Origin: a bacterium
Lineage (GTDB): Bacteria; Planctomycetota; UBA1135; GCA-002686595
Direction of reading: 5' to 3'
DNA length: 47,384 bases
Assembly (NCBI GenBank): GCA_030426785.1
Contig: JAUHXY010000002.1
Span: 1-47,384, forward strand
This document shows, one piece after another, positions 40,828 through 47,384 of this stretch (its first letter is position 1; each line of letters opens with the position of its first letter). Below the pieces are notes generated by a model, which saw nothing but the letters and a program-made list of their open reading frames with translations, had not been told where the DNA came from and did no database searches. The translations under genes were made by a program, and so were the position numbers.

Positions 40828-42147
40828 TTAGGCACCGACCAGGGTGCTCAAGGCTTCGCTGGTGCGCTCCAGCGCCGTGTCGACCTCGTCCGCGGTCACC
40901 ACGAGCGGCAGGCGGAAACGAATCGCTTTGGGCCCGGAAGCGAGCACCAGAAGCTCCCTCTCCATCATCGCTTGGATCATCGCGTCGCGGGTCTCGGCGC
41001 TGTCGAGAGTGAAGGCCACCAACGACCCCACTCCGCGCACGTTTTCCATGCCGCCTTTCTCGCGGGCAATGGCGCGCAGTCCTTGCACCATTTGCTCGCC
41101 GCGCGCAGCGATGTTTTGGTCCAGCTTCTCTTCCAGGATGATGTCGATGAACTTGTGGCAACGCACCATGTCCACCAGGTTGCCGCCCCACGTGGAGTTG
41201 ATGCGGCTCGAGCGATGGAACACGTTGTTCGGGACTTCGTCCACGCGCTTGCCGGCGTAGAGCCCGCAAACCTGGGTCTTTTTGCCAAAAGCCACCACGT
41301 CGGGCTCGACCCCTTTGGTTTGCCACAACCAGGGTTTGCCCGAGCCAAAGAAGCCCGTTTGGACCTCGTCGTAGATCAACAGCGCCTCGTGCTGGTCGGC
41401 GTATTGGCGCAGCTTCTGGAAGAATTCGGGCCGGAAGTGCACGTCTCCCCCCTCGCCCTGCATGGGCTCGAGGATGATCGCGGCGATGCGGCCAGCGTAG
41501 CATTCAAACGCCGCTTCGATGTCCTGGCACGCGCGCGCTTCCTCCGCTTCGATGTCGTTGGCGATGTTGCCGTCCAGGTCGAAGACGATGCCCGGGTTGT
41601 GCACCCGCGGCCATTGGAACTTCGGGAAGAGGGCGACCTTGTCCGCCACGGTGTTGGTCAGACTCATGGTGTAGCCCGAGCGACCGTGGAAGGCGGCTTT
41701 GAAGTGCAGGATGACCAGGTCGTTGCCATCGTTGCAGTTTTGCGGCCCCACCTTTTGCGCCTTCCAGTCAAAGGCCACCTTGAGGGCGTTTTCCACGGCC
41801 AACGCGCCGCCGGACACCCAGAAGTGGTACGGGAACTGCGAAGGGGTGACCTTTGTGGCGAACGCGTGCACGAACTCCGCCATGTGCGTGGTGTACAGGT
41901 CGGAGTTGGCCGGCTTGTTGCGACCGGTCAATTCGATGTCGCGGCGGAACTTCTCCTCCAGGGTGCCCGGATGGTTGTAACCGATGGGCCACGAAGCGAA
42001 GCAGGTGAAGAAGTCCAGGTAGCGCTTGCCGCTGCGAGCGTCGTAGATCCAGGACCCCTGCGACTTCTCCAAGTCCATGACGAAGGGAAAGCCGTCGGTG
42101 AGTTGGTGTTGGCGGAGCGTATCGTGTACTTGACGGGGATCGATCAT
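40828..42147 (-). CDS. lat: L-lysine 6-transaminase (PLP)
   Basis: Class III aminotransferase of 439 residues that transfers the epsilon amino group of L-lysine to 2-oxoglutarate, giving alpha-aminoadipate semialdehyde. The start MIDPRQVHDTLRQHQL at 42147 matches the family N-terminus. LYDEVQT-type motif is IYDEVQTGFFGSG (Asp260), and the Schiff-base lysine is in FGKKTQVCG (Lys290). FTCFASWPIGYNHPG near residue 47-61 and STWGGNLVDMVR are diagnostic of L-lysine 6-transaminases rather than ornithine or GABA enzymes. Lysine breakdown or allysine-derived metabolites are expected. No lysine-semialdehyde dehydrogenase is identified, though the next upstream gene may be a candidate partner. 22 bases separate it from the lipoprotein gene. 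Confidence 0.93.
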   Translation of the reverse strand: MIDPRQVHDTLRQHQLTDGFPFVMDLEKSQGSWIYDARSGKRYLDFFTCFASWPIGYNHPGTLEEKFRRDIELTGRNKPANSDLYTTHMAEFVHAFATKVTPSQFPYHFWVSGGALAVENALKVAFDWKAQKVGPQNCNDGNDLVILHFKAAFHGRSGYTMSLTNTVADKVALFPKFQWPRVHNPGIVFDLDGNIANDIEAEEARACQDIEAAFECYAGRIAAIILEPMQGEGGDVHFRPEFFQKLRQYADQHEALLIYDEVQTGFFGSGKPWLWQTKGVEPDVVAFGKKTQVCGLYAGKRVDEVPNNVFHRSSRINSTWGGNLVDMVRCHKFIDIILEEKLDQNIAARGEQMVQGLRAIAREKGGMENVRGVGSLVAFTLDSAETRDAMIQAMMERELLVLASGPKAIRFRLPLVVTADEVDTALERTSEALSTLVGA

Positions 42148-42337
42148 GGTCGTGTGGGGCGGGGCCGAGTGGTACGGAAGGGGTTGGAAGGGGCAGCCCC
42201 GACCGAAATCGAGGCTGGTGTGCGGTGGGGTTCGAGCCTCCATGACTGGGCTTAGCTCGATCGAAGGGTTCGCACCGTTCGAGGCCTCGCGACCACGATG
42301 AGCGGCCGCGGGATGGGGCGCTCAGACCCCACTCACC

Positions 42338-43654
42338 CTAGGCGCGCAGGGCGCGGCAGAGGGCCAAACTGGGGGTCCCCCAGGCGGCCAGCGCCTGGGC
42401 GGTTCGAGGCTTCACGTTGGTAAAAACCTGACGGACGATCATAGCATTTTGCCCCCAGCGCTTCGACCCGTAGCCCGTATGCAAAAGGGTGGCTCCTTTT
42501 CCCAAAGCGAGGCGCTGAACGGCCTCTACATCCGCCTGTAAGCCCGCCCCTAGCACGGGGAACGGGGTCGGTCCGCCAAGCTCCTCGGTGCCCTCGGGCG
42601 CCGGTCCCGGCGCCGCAGGGTTGCGGCCTTCCAATCCCTCCAGCAGCGCTTCGGTGGCTTCGGAAAAGTGCTGCGCCGGAATCTGCCACAGGCCCGCTGC
42701 GCCGGCGGCCCATCCGGCCCAAGCCGGGGCCTCCCAAAACGTCGCTTGCAACGCTGCTCGAACCCAACGGGCCACCGAAGAAGCGCCCATGGGCGTAGCG
42801 CGAGCAGCGGCTTTGGATATCTCGGCACAGTCCTTTTCTCGCTGCGTTGCGTCGGCGGGCATGACCAGCATTGGCTTGGCGAACGCTCGATACTGAAGGG
42901 GAACGGTCTCTCCTTGCGTAGCGAGGCCGAACCCGAACGGCAGCGTTCCCACTTGCACGTTTTCGCGCGGCGGCGCGGCGGCGCGCAAGCGCTCGACCCA
43001 ACGGTCGCGTCGGTGGATCGAGCCCATGGCGACGACCCGCTGGATGCGGCCCGCTGCCAACCACTCGGAGAGGATTTCCTCCCGGCCGCGCAACCAGGCG
43101 CAAACCCCGCTGAGATCCGCTCCGACCCGCTCCAAAGCCTCCCACAAATCCGCGAAGAGTTCGGGCATCGCTCCGTCGACCTGCACGGCCAAAGGTTCGC
43201 CCCTTCGCAAAGAACCCAGAACCTGGGGCCAAAGCCCTTCGATCCCAAAGCGCCAATCGTGGGCGAGCAAGGGCACCGCTTGGGGCATGCGCTCTCGACG
43301 TGGCTGGGCGGGCAGCTCCTGCGCGAGCGCGGCCGATGCCCAGGCCTGCGCGCCCTGCCAGCCTTTGGGCCCCCACGGCAACCCCGGGGAAACGCGCAGT
43401 TCCTCGAGCACTCCAGCGAGTTGCCTATCGCTCAGAGGCGTAGGGCTCCGCTCTGGCCACCAACGTTCGTTCTCCCGCAATCCGGCCGTGGTCACCACAC
43501 GCCAGCGATCTCGGTCGAGGCCGCCGCGACCCGGCGAGGAGGGGGACCAGGTTTCGCTGGGCCACTCCGATGCGCCGAAAGGCGGCCAAGGGCTGCGCAA
43601 ACCACGGGCAAGCGGGTCTTTCTCGGGGATTCGTGCTTCGGCGTGGCCGGTCAT
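42338..43654 (-). CDS. Protein of unknown function, weak aldehyde-dehydrogenase-fold resemblance
   Basis: 438-residue cytoplasmic protein with no confident family. The start MTGHAEARIPEKDPLAR at 43654 was chosen; the longer frame reads as non-protein. Residues 152-212 (RRGEPLAVQVDGAMPELFADLW through RIQRVVAMGSIHRRD) recall the GNxVVxKPSExTP...FTGS region of aldehyde dehydrogenases in helix and strand pattern, and VVAMGSI matches KVSFTGS in position. The EGCG-type catalytic Cys and Glu are not seen, and the ending (HTGYGSKRWGQNAMIVRQVF) is unlike them. Being directly upstream of lysine 6-transaminase (190-base gap) suggests a role in handling its aldehyde product, but this is an inference from position only. 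Divergent from rnpA. Confidence 0.7.
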   Translation of the reverse strand: MTGHAEARIPEKDPLARGLRSPWPPFGASEWPSETWSPSSPGRGGLDRDRWRVVTTAGLRENERWWPERSPTPLSDRQLAGVLEELRVSPGLPWGPKGWQGAQAWASAALAQELPAQPRRERMPQAVPLLAHDWRFGIEGLWPQVLGSLRRGEPLAVQVDGAMPELFADLWEALERVGADLSGVCAWLRGREEILSEWLAAGRIQRVVAMGSIHRRDRWVERLRAAAPPRENVQVGTLPFGFGLATQGETVPLQYRAFAKPMLVMPADATQREKDCAEISKAAARATPMGASSVARWVRAALQATFWEAPAWAGWAAGAAGLWQIPAQHFSEATEALLEGLEGRNPAAPGPAPEGTEELGGPTPFPVLGAGLQADVEAVQRLALGKGATLLHTGYGSKRWGQNAMIVRQVFTNVKPRTAQALAAWGTPSLALCRALRA

Positions 43655-43732
43655 GGGGCCTATCCTACGGGTTGCTGCCCGGGAAGCTCTAGCCGCCCCC
43701 TCCGGGAGCCGCCCCCGCGCCCCACCATTCCC

Positions 43733-44122
43733 GTGAACCTCACCTGTCCGCGACCCGCCCGAAGGATGCGGCTCCTGCGCCCGCCGGAGTTTCAGCGCAC
43801 GTTTCGTGAGGGGAGCCGCGCAAAGTCCAAGTACCTGCTCGTCGTGGCGGTGCCCGGGCCGGGGCCCACGCGGCTGGGGCTTTCGGTTGGCAAGCGCATC
43901 TTTCGCCATGCGAATCGGCGCAACCGGCTCAAGCGCGTCTTGCGGGAGGCGTTTCGACTCGAGTACGCCGCGCTCCCGGTCGGCTTTGACCTGGTCATCG
44001 TTCCAGCGGTGCCCGGCTGCGCACCGACCTTGGCGGAGGCCCGCAAAGAGCTCGTGATCTTGGCCCAGAAGGCGGCCCGGCGCTATGCGGAGAAACAGGC
44101 GCGGGAGGCACCCCGCTCGTGA
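43733..44122 (+). CDS. rnpA: Ribonuclease P protein component
   Basis: Protein subunit that helps RNase P RNA bind pre-tRNA leaders. 129 residues from GTG at 43733, giving VNLTCPRPARRMRLLRPPEFQRTFREG, which aligns with the usual LPxxxRLRRxxEFQRVxxxG N-terminus; an ATG at 43766 would make a 118-residue variant. The signature RNR is in HANRRNRLKRVLREAFR. The frame continues upstream for hundreds of codons but is antisense to the preceding gene. rpmH, which usually precedes rnpA, is not in the 78-base spacer. It overlaps yidD by four bases. Confidence 0.95.
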   Translation: MNLTCPRPARRMRLLRPPEFQRTFREGSRAKSKYLLVVAVPGPGPTRLGLSVGKRIFRHANRRNRLKRVLREAFRLEYAALPVGFDLVIVPAVPGCAPTLAEARKELVILAQKAARRYAEKQAREAPRS

Positions 44123-44472
44123 GTCTCTTCACCAGCCCCACGTGGGTGCGGCGCCTCGTTACCCTCCCCGTGCGCTTTTATCGGAAGTACCTAACCCGAT
44201 GGACGCCCGCAACCTGTCGATTCCACCCCACCTGCAGCGCTTATTGCGTGCAAGCCGTGCATCAACGCGGCATCCTGTGGGGCTTCGGTTTGACCGTTTG
44301 GCGCTTGTTGCGCTGTCAGCCCTTCAGCCAGGGGGGCTACGATCCCGTGCCTCCGGGCCGCGACGCGTCTCCCTCTGGGTCGAATGAGCCCTCTCATGGG
44401 CTCGACCTTTCCACCGTACCCGAACCGCCCCTTGACCCTTCTGCCCATGCAGACCCGTCTCCCCGTCCTTAG
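44119..44472 (+). CDS. yidD: Membrane protein insertion efficiency factor YidD
   Basis: Small membrane-associated protein aiding YidC-dependent insertion. 117 residues from GTG at 44119, overlapping the rnpA stop (GTGA). The conserved core is RLVTLPVRFYRKYLTRW, CRFHPTCSAYCVQAVHQRGILWG and RLLRCQPFSQGGYDPVP. After the family core (about residue 85), a Pro/Ser-rich tail of about 30 residues runs into the next gene and overlaps it by 26 bases. The yidC gene usually associated is not in the window. Confidence 0.94.
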   Translation: MSLFTSPTWVRRLVTLPVRFYRKYLTRWTPATCRFHPTCSAYCVQAVHQRGILWGFGLTVWRLLRCQPFSQGGYDPVPPGRDASPSGSNEPSHGLDLSTVPEPPLDPSAHADPSPRP

Positions 44473-45580
44473 CCTCTCCCTGTTCGCCCTCGCTTCCTGC
44501 AGCTCCCTCGGTTCCGATCGCGAAGGGCAGGCGCCCCAGCACGAAGCCGCTCAGGCTCCCCTGCCGGGCCTCGTCAACGTCGACCACCTCATCCTGCCCG
44601 GAGAGACCCACTTCAAGCACCTGTGGCAGGTCACCGACGGCGGTGAAAACGCGGAGGCCTATTGGAGCTTTGACGGCCGCGCGCTTTCGTTCCAAGCGAA
44701 GATCGGCGACGCCGAGTGCGACCGCATCTACTTCACCCGCGGTCACGGAAACATCGAGCAGGTTTCCAGTGGGAAAGGCACCACGACCTGCGCCTACTAC
44801 CTGCCCGATGGCCAATCGATCCTGTACGCCTCCACCCACAGCGGGCACGAAACCTGCCCGCCGGCACCGGACCGCTCGAAGGGCTACGTGTGGGCCTTGT
44901 ATCCCGAGTACGACATCTACGCCCGCAATCTGGAAACCGGGGAAGTCACGACCCTGGTCACCGGCCCCGGATACGACGCCGAAGCCACCGTTTCCCCCCA
45001 AGGCGACCGGATGGTGTTCACCTCGACCCGCAGCGGGGACGTAGAGCTTTGGACCTGCAATCTGGACGGTAGCGACTTGTTGCAGGTGACCGACGAGCCC
45101 GGTTACGACGGCGGCGCCTTCTACAGCCCCGACGGGCAATGGCTGGTGTTCCGCTCGACGGCTTTCTCCGAGGACAAGCGCGACGAAGAAATCGCCGAGT
45201 ACCGCCGTTTGCTCGCGCAGGACTTGGTCAAGCCCAGCGACATGGAGTTGGTGGTCATTCGCACCGACGGCACGGACCGTCGCGTTTTGACCCGCCTGGG
45301 CAAGGCCAACTTCGCCCCGTCCTTTTTCCCGAACGGCAAGCGCATCATCTTCTCGAGCAACCACCACGATGATCGCCGCCCGGCCATGAACTTCGATCTG
45401 TTCGCCATCGACCTCGACGGCGGCAACCTGGAGCGCATCACCTACTTCGACGGGCAATTCGGCAAGCAATTCGACAGCTTCCCGCTGTTCAGCCCCGACG
45501 GCCGCTTCCTGGCGTTCTCCAGCAACCGCGGTGCCGGTCCGCCCCACGACACCAACGTGTTCATCGCGGAGTGGAAGTAA
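44447..45580 (+). CDS. TolB-like PD40 beta-propeller lipoprotein
   Basis: 377-residue lipoprotein. The start MQTRLPVLSLSLFALASC carries lipobox LASC. The mature part contains repeated PD40/WD40-like units with the form SPDGQWLVFRSTAF, SPQGDRMVFTSTRSGD, FPNGKRIIFSSNHHDD and SPDGRFLAFSSNRG, a beta-propeller as in TolB and dipeptidyl-peptidase N-domains. No peptidase domain follows, so it is a propeller-only protein. Start chosen at 44447 over the frame's earlier in-frame ATGs, which give no signal. It overlaps the end of yidD by 26 bases. Probably an envelope binding protein. Confidence 0.88.
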   Translation: MQTRLPVLSLSLFALASCSSLGSDREGQAPQHEAAQAPLPGLVNVDHLILPGETHFKHLWQVTDGGENAEAYWSFDGRALSFQAKIGDAECDRIYFTRGHGNIEQVSSGKGTTTCAYYLPDGQSILYASTHSGHETCPPAPDRSKGYVWALYPEYDIYARNLETGEVTTLVTGPGYDAEATVSPQGDRMVFTSTRSGDVELWTCNLDGSDLLQVTDEPGYDGGAFYSPDGQWLVFRSTAFSEDKRDEEIAEYRRLLAQDLVKPSDMELVVIRTDGTDRRVLTRLGKANFAPSFFPNGKRIIFSSNHHDDRRPAMNFDLFAIDLDGGNLERITYFDGQFGKQFDSFPLFSPDGRFLAFSSNRGAGPPHDTNVFIAEWK

Positions 45581-45606
45581 GGCGCGCCCCGCGCCCAGCC
45601 CCCCCC

Positions 45607-46389
45607 ATGCAGTGTCGCGTCCTCTCCAGTGGCAGCCGCGGCAACTGCACCTTGGTGCGGGCGGGCGACATGCGCCTGCTCGTGGACGCCGGCCTCACCC
45701 TGCGCGCGTTGACCCCGCGCTTGGAGGAGGCCGGCGTTCCCTATCGCGGGCTCGACCACATCCTGGTGACCCACGGGCACTTGGATCACGCGCGTAGCGC
45801 GGGAGCCCTCGCGAAACGCCATGACGCCGTCGTGCACTGCCCCGAAGCGATGATGAAAAACCGATCGGTGGCGCGTGCTCCGCGCTTGAGTGCGGCTTCT
45901 TCGGGGCGTACTTGGGAACTCGAGGGCCCCTACGGCGACACCGTGGCCGTTCATGCCCAAGCCTTGCCGCATGATTGCCATCCGACCTTGGGCTACCGCC
46001 TGCAACACGAGGAGCGCCGTCTGGTGGTGCTCACCGACCTCGGCAAAGTCGACGAACAAGTCGCGCGCAGCCTTTCGGACGCTCATGTCCTGGTGCTGGA
46101 GTTCAACCACTGCACGGAAATGCTAGCGGAAGGCCCTTACACGGATTCCCTCAAGCGCCGGGTGGGCGGCGACCACGGTCACCTCAACAATGACCAGGCC
46201 AGCGCCATGTTGGAGCGGCTGGCCGGACCGAACCTACACACCTTGGTGTTGGCGCACCTGTCCGAAAAGAACAACACCCCCGAACGGGCGATGGAAGCCG
46301 CCTTCGGCACCCTGCAACGCCTCGGACGCACCGACGTCGAAGTGATGATCGCCCGGCAAGACGAAAGCCTGCCCCCCATCGAGGTCTAA
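45607..46389 (+). CDS. WalJ/YycJ-like metallo-beta-lactamase-fold hydrolase
   Basis: 260-residue MBL-fold protein from MQCRVLSSGSRGNCTLVRAG, whose SxSxGN start is characteristic of the YycJ/WalJ group. Metal motif THGHLDHARS, then PHDCHPTLGYRL, VLVLEFNHCTEM and DHGHLNNDQAS supply further ligands, and VLAHLSEKNNTPE is typical. Such proteins are predicted 5' exonucleases or phosphodiesterases with a role in cell-wall or mutational control. It is 26 bases after the PD40 gene and 4 bases before the nitroreductase, so probably an operon member. Confidence 0.9.
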   Translation: MQCRVLSSGSRGNCTLVRAGDMRLLVDAGLTLRALTPRLEEAGVPYRGLDHILVTHGHLDHARSAGALAKRHDAVVHCPEAMMKNRSVARAPRLSAASSGRTWELEGPYGDTVAVHAQALPHDCHPTLGYRLQHEERRLVVLTDLGKVDEQVARSLSDAHVLVLEFNHCTEMLAEGPYTDSLKRRVGGDHGHLNNDQASAMLERLAGPNLHTLVLAHLSEKNNTPERAMEAAFGTLQRLGRTDVEVMIARQDESLPPIEV

Positions 46390-46393
46390 GCCC

Positions 46394-47143
46394 ATGACTT
46401 CCCACCCTTGGCAAGCACCGGTGCTGGCCTGCATGGCCGCCCACCGCACCGTGCGCTCGTTTCAACCCGCTCCCGTGCCCGACGAAGCCATCGCCCAGGC
46501 CGTCCGCGCCGCCCAACAAGCCGCCACCTCGAGTTGGATTCAAGCGTATCGGCTCGTGCAGGTCACGCGGCCGGAGGAACGGGATCGTTTGGCCCGCCTC
46601 GCTGGCAACCAAGCGCAGATCCGGGCCGCCGGCGCGTTTTTCGTGGTGTGCGCCGACCACTACCGGCACCGCTTGGTGCTGGAGGATGCGGAGACCCCTT
46701 ACGAGCACAACTTTGAAGCGTTTCTAACCGCGGCTCTCGACGGCACGCTCTTCGCTCAAAACCTGGTCTTAGCCTTCGAATCCATGGGCTACGGCACGTG
46801 CTACATCGGGGCGATGCGCAACGATGTGGCCGGAGTCGCCGAGGTCTTGGAGTTCCCCGAGGGCGTGTACCCTTTGTTTGGGCTGTGCGTTGGTGTGCCC
46901 GCCGAGGATCCTGGTCTGCGACCGCGCCTGCCCTTGGAAGCGATTTGGACCAAGGACCGAGTCCCAAGCCCAGAGTCCGAACGGCAACGGATCGCCGCAG
47001 GGGACGCGGTCGCGCAGCAGTACTACGCCCAGCGCGGACACCCCAAACGCAGTTGGACCGGCGGCATCGTGCGCCGGTTCAACCACCTCGAGCGCACTCC
47101 GCTCTTCGAAGCCTACCGTTCGCGCGGGGCGAACCTAGAGTAA
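46394..47143 (+). CDS. NfsA/FRP-type nitroreductase or NADPH-flavin oxidoreductase
   Basis: 249-residue FMN-dependent oxidoreductase of the oxygen-insensitive NADPH nitroreductase (NfsA/FRP) type. MAAHRTVRSFQPAPVPDEAI gives the FMN phosphate contact (HRTVR); SSWIQAYRLVQVT and DGTLFAQNLVLAFESMGYGTCYIGAMRN, then FPEGVYPLFGLCVGVPAED are characteristic. The C-terminal extension (WTGGIVRRFNHLE) matches the NADPH-binding end of the family. Reduces flavin, nitroaromatics or quinones in the cytoplasm. It follows the MBL gene by 4 bases and converges on the truncated glycosyltransferase. Confidence 0.92.
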   Translation: MTSHPWQAPVLACMAAHRTVRSFQPAPVPDEAIAQAVRAAQQAATSSWIQAYRLVQVTRPEERDRLARLAGNQAQIRAAGAFFVVCADHYRHRLVLEDAETPYEHNFEAFLTAALDGTLFAQNLVLAFESMGYGTCYIGAMRNDVAGVAEVLEFPEGVYPLFGLCVGVPAEDPGLRPRLPLEAIWTKDRVPSPESERQRIAAGDAVAQQYYAQRGHPKRSWTGGIVRRFNHLERTPLFEAYRSRGANLE

Positions 47144-47146
47144 TCG

Positions 47147-47384
47147 CTACTTGCCGTAACCACTAAAGCGCCAGCGCGCGATGGTCCACATGGCGATGAA
47201 AGCGTCCTTGATGCCGATCTTCTTGCCCTCGTGGTAGTCGCGGTTCTTGTAGCGGATCGGCACCTCTTTCACGCGCAGCCCAAGGCGCGCAAACTTGGCG
47301 GTCATTTCGGGTTCCACCGCGAAGGTGCGCGACTGGATGCGCAGTTTGCGGGCCACGTCCACGGAGAACACCTTGTAGCAGGTC
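47147..47384 (-). CDS. GT2 glycosyltransferase (dolichol-phosphate-mannosyltransferase-like), N-terminus cut
   Basis: Only the C-terminal 78 residues of a glycosyltransferase family 2 protein fall inside the window; the frame remains open to the edge at 47384. TCYKVFSVDVARKLRI, FAVEPEMTAKFARLG, EVPIRYKNRDYHEGKKIGIKDA and WTIARWRF match the end of the DPM1-like group that transfers sugars to polyprenyl phosphate. The DxD donor-binding site is outside the window. It ends in SGYGK without a membrane domain, as in soluble DPM1 types. Confidence 0.88.
   Translation of the reverse strand, partial: TCYKVFSVDVARKLRIQSRTFAVEPEMTAKFARLGLRVKEVPIRYKNRDYHEGKKIGIKDAFIAMWTIARWRFSGYGK

Noticed and set aside
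42668-43732. Long in-frame upstream extension of rnpA
   Set aside because: It lies antisense to the gene at 42338-43654 and does not resemble RNase P protein; rnpA similarity starts only near 43733.

Overview
The window is a GC-rich bacterial chromosome segment with about 43 protein genes, two tRNA genes and short intergenic spacers. I read it as a planctomycete-like bacterium (Planctomycetota, moderate confidence). The reasons are the Tat-exported Gfo/Idh/MocA oxidoreductase paired with an exported sugar-phosphate isomerase, several secreted proteins with a common C-terminal module, a multihaem cytochrome c, and scattered ribosomal genes that do not form the usual operons. No rRNA, IS element, prophage or CRISPR array is visible. 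The content is mostly core chromosome with lineage-specific exported proteins between housekeeping genes.

Layout. 1-3660 (minus): a sugar-uptake and oxidation group (isomerase, Gfo/Idh/MocA oxidoreductase, MFS transporter cut by the window edge). 3772-7924: a divergent SDR with a zinc ribbon, then uvrB and a GNAT acetyltransferase. 8132-10701 (plus): two membrane-anchored proteins with related C-terminal helical modules, closed by a hairpin. 10879-15519 (minus): a secreted PPC-domain protein, then membrane protein, NIL-domain protein and lipoprotein gamma-glutamyltransferase. 15629-17363: an alpha-oxoamine-synthase-type PLP enzyme and a polysaccharide-export lipoprotein. 17759-18170: divergent tRNA-Cys(GCA) and tRNA-Leu(UAA). 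18242-24138 (minus): ssb, a moaD-moaE fusion, ETF-ubiquinone oxidoreductase, leucyl aminopeptidase and citrate synthase.

24472-35229 is a translation and secretion block, almost all on minus. In order of transcription it reads beta-helix secreted protein, ffh, rpsP, an EndoIII-like/histone H1-like fusion, maf, rpmE, prfA, an unknown membrane protein, prmC. 35519-39756 (plus) holds a DUF2007 protein, a five-haem cytochrome, a DHH phosphoesterase and rlmN. 39801-43654 (minus) holds an unknown protein, L-lysine 6-transaminase and a degenerate sulfatase-like lipoprotein. 43733-47143 (plus) holds rnpA, yidD, a PD40 lipoprotein, a WalJ-like metallo-hydrolase and a nitroreductase. A truncated GT2 glycosyltransferase closes the window on minus.

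The least ordinary items are: a catalytically empty EndoIII-like domain with a lysine-rich H1-like tail inside the rpsP/maf cluster; a zinc-ribbon SDR in which Thr replaces the catalytic Tyr; a C-terminal module shared by two otherwise unrelated secreted proteins; a sulfatase-like lipoprotein without the catalytic loop; and a MoaD-MoaE fusion that keeps the MoaD Gly-Gly in its interior. All assignments come from reading the translated sequence; no database search was run.
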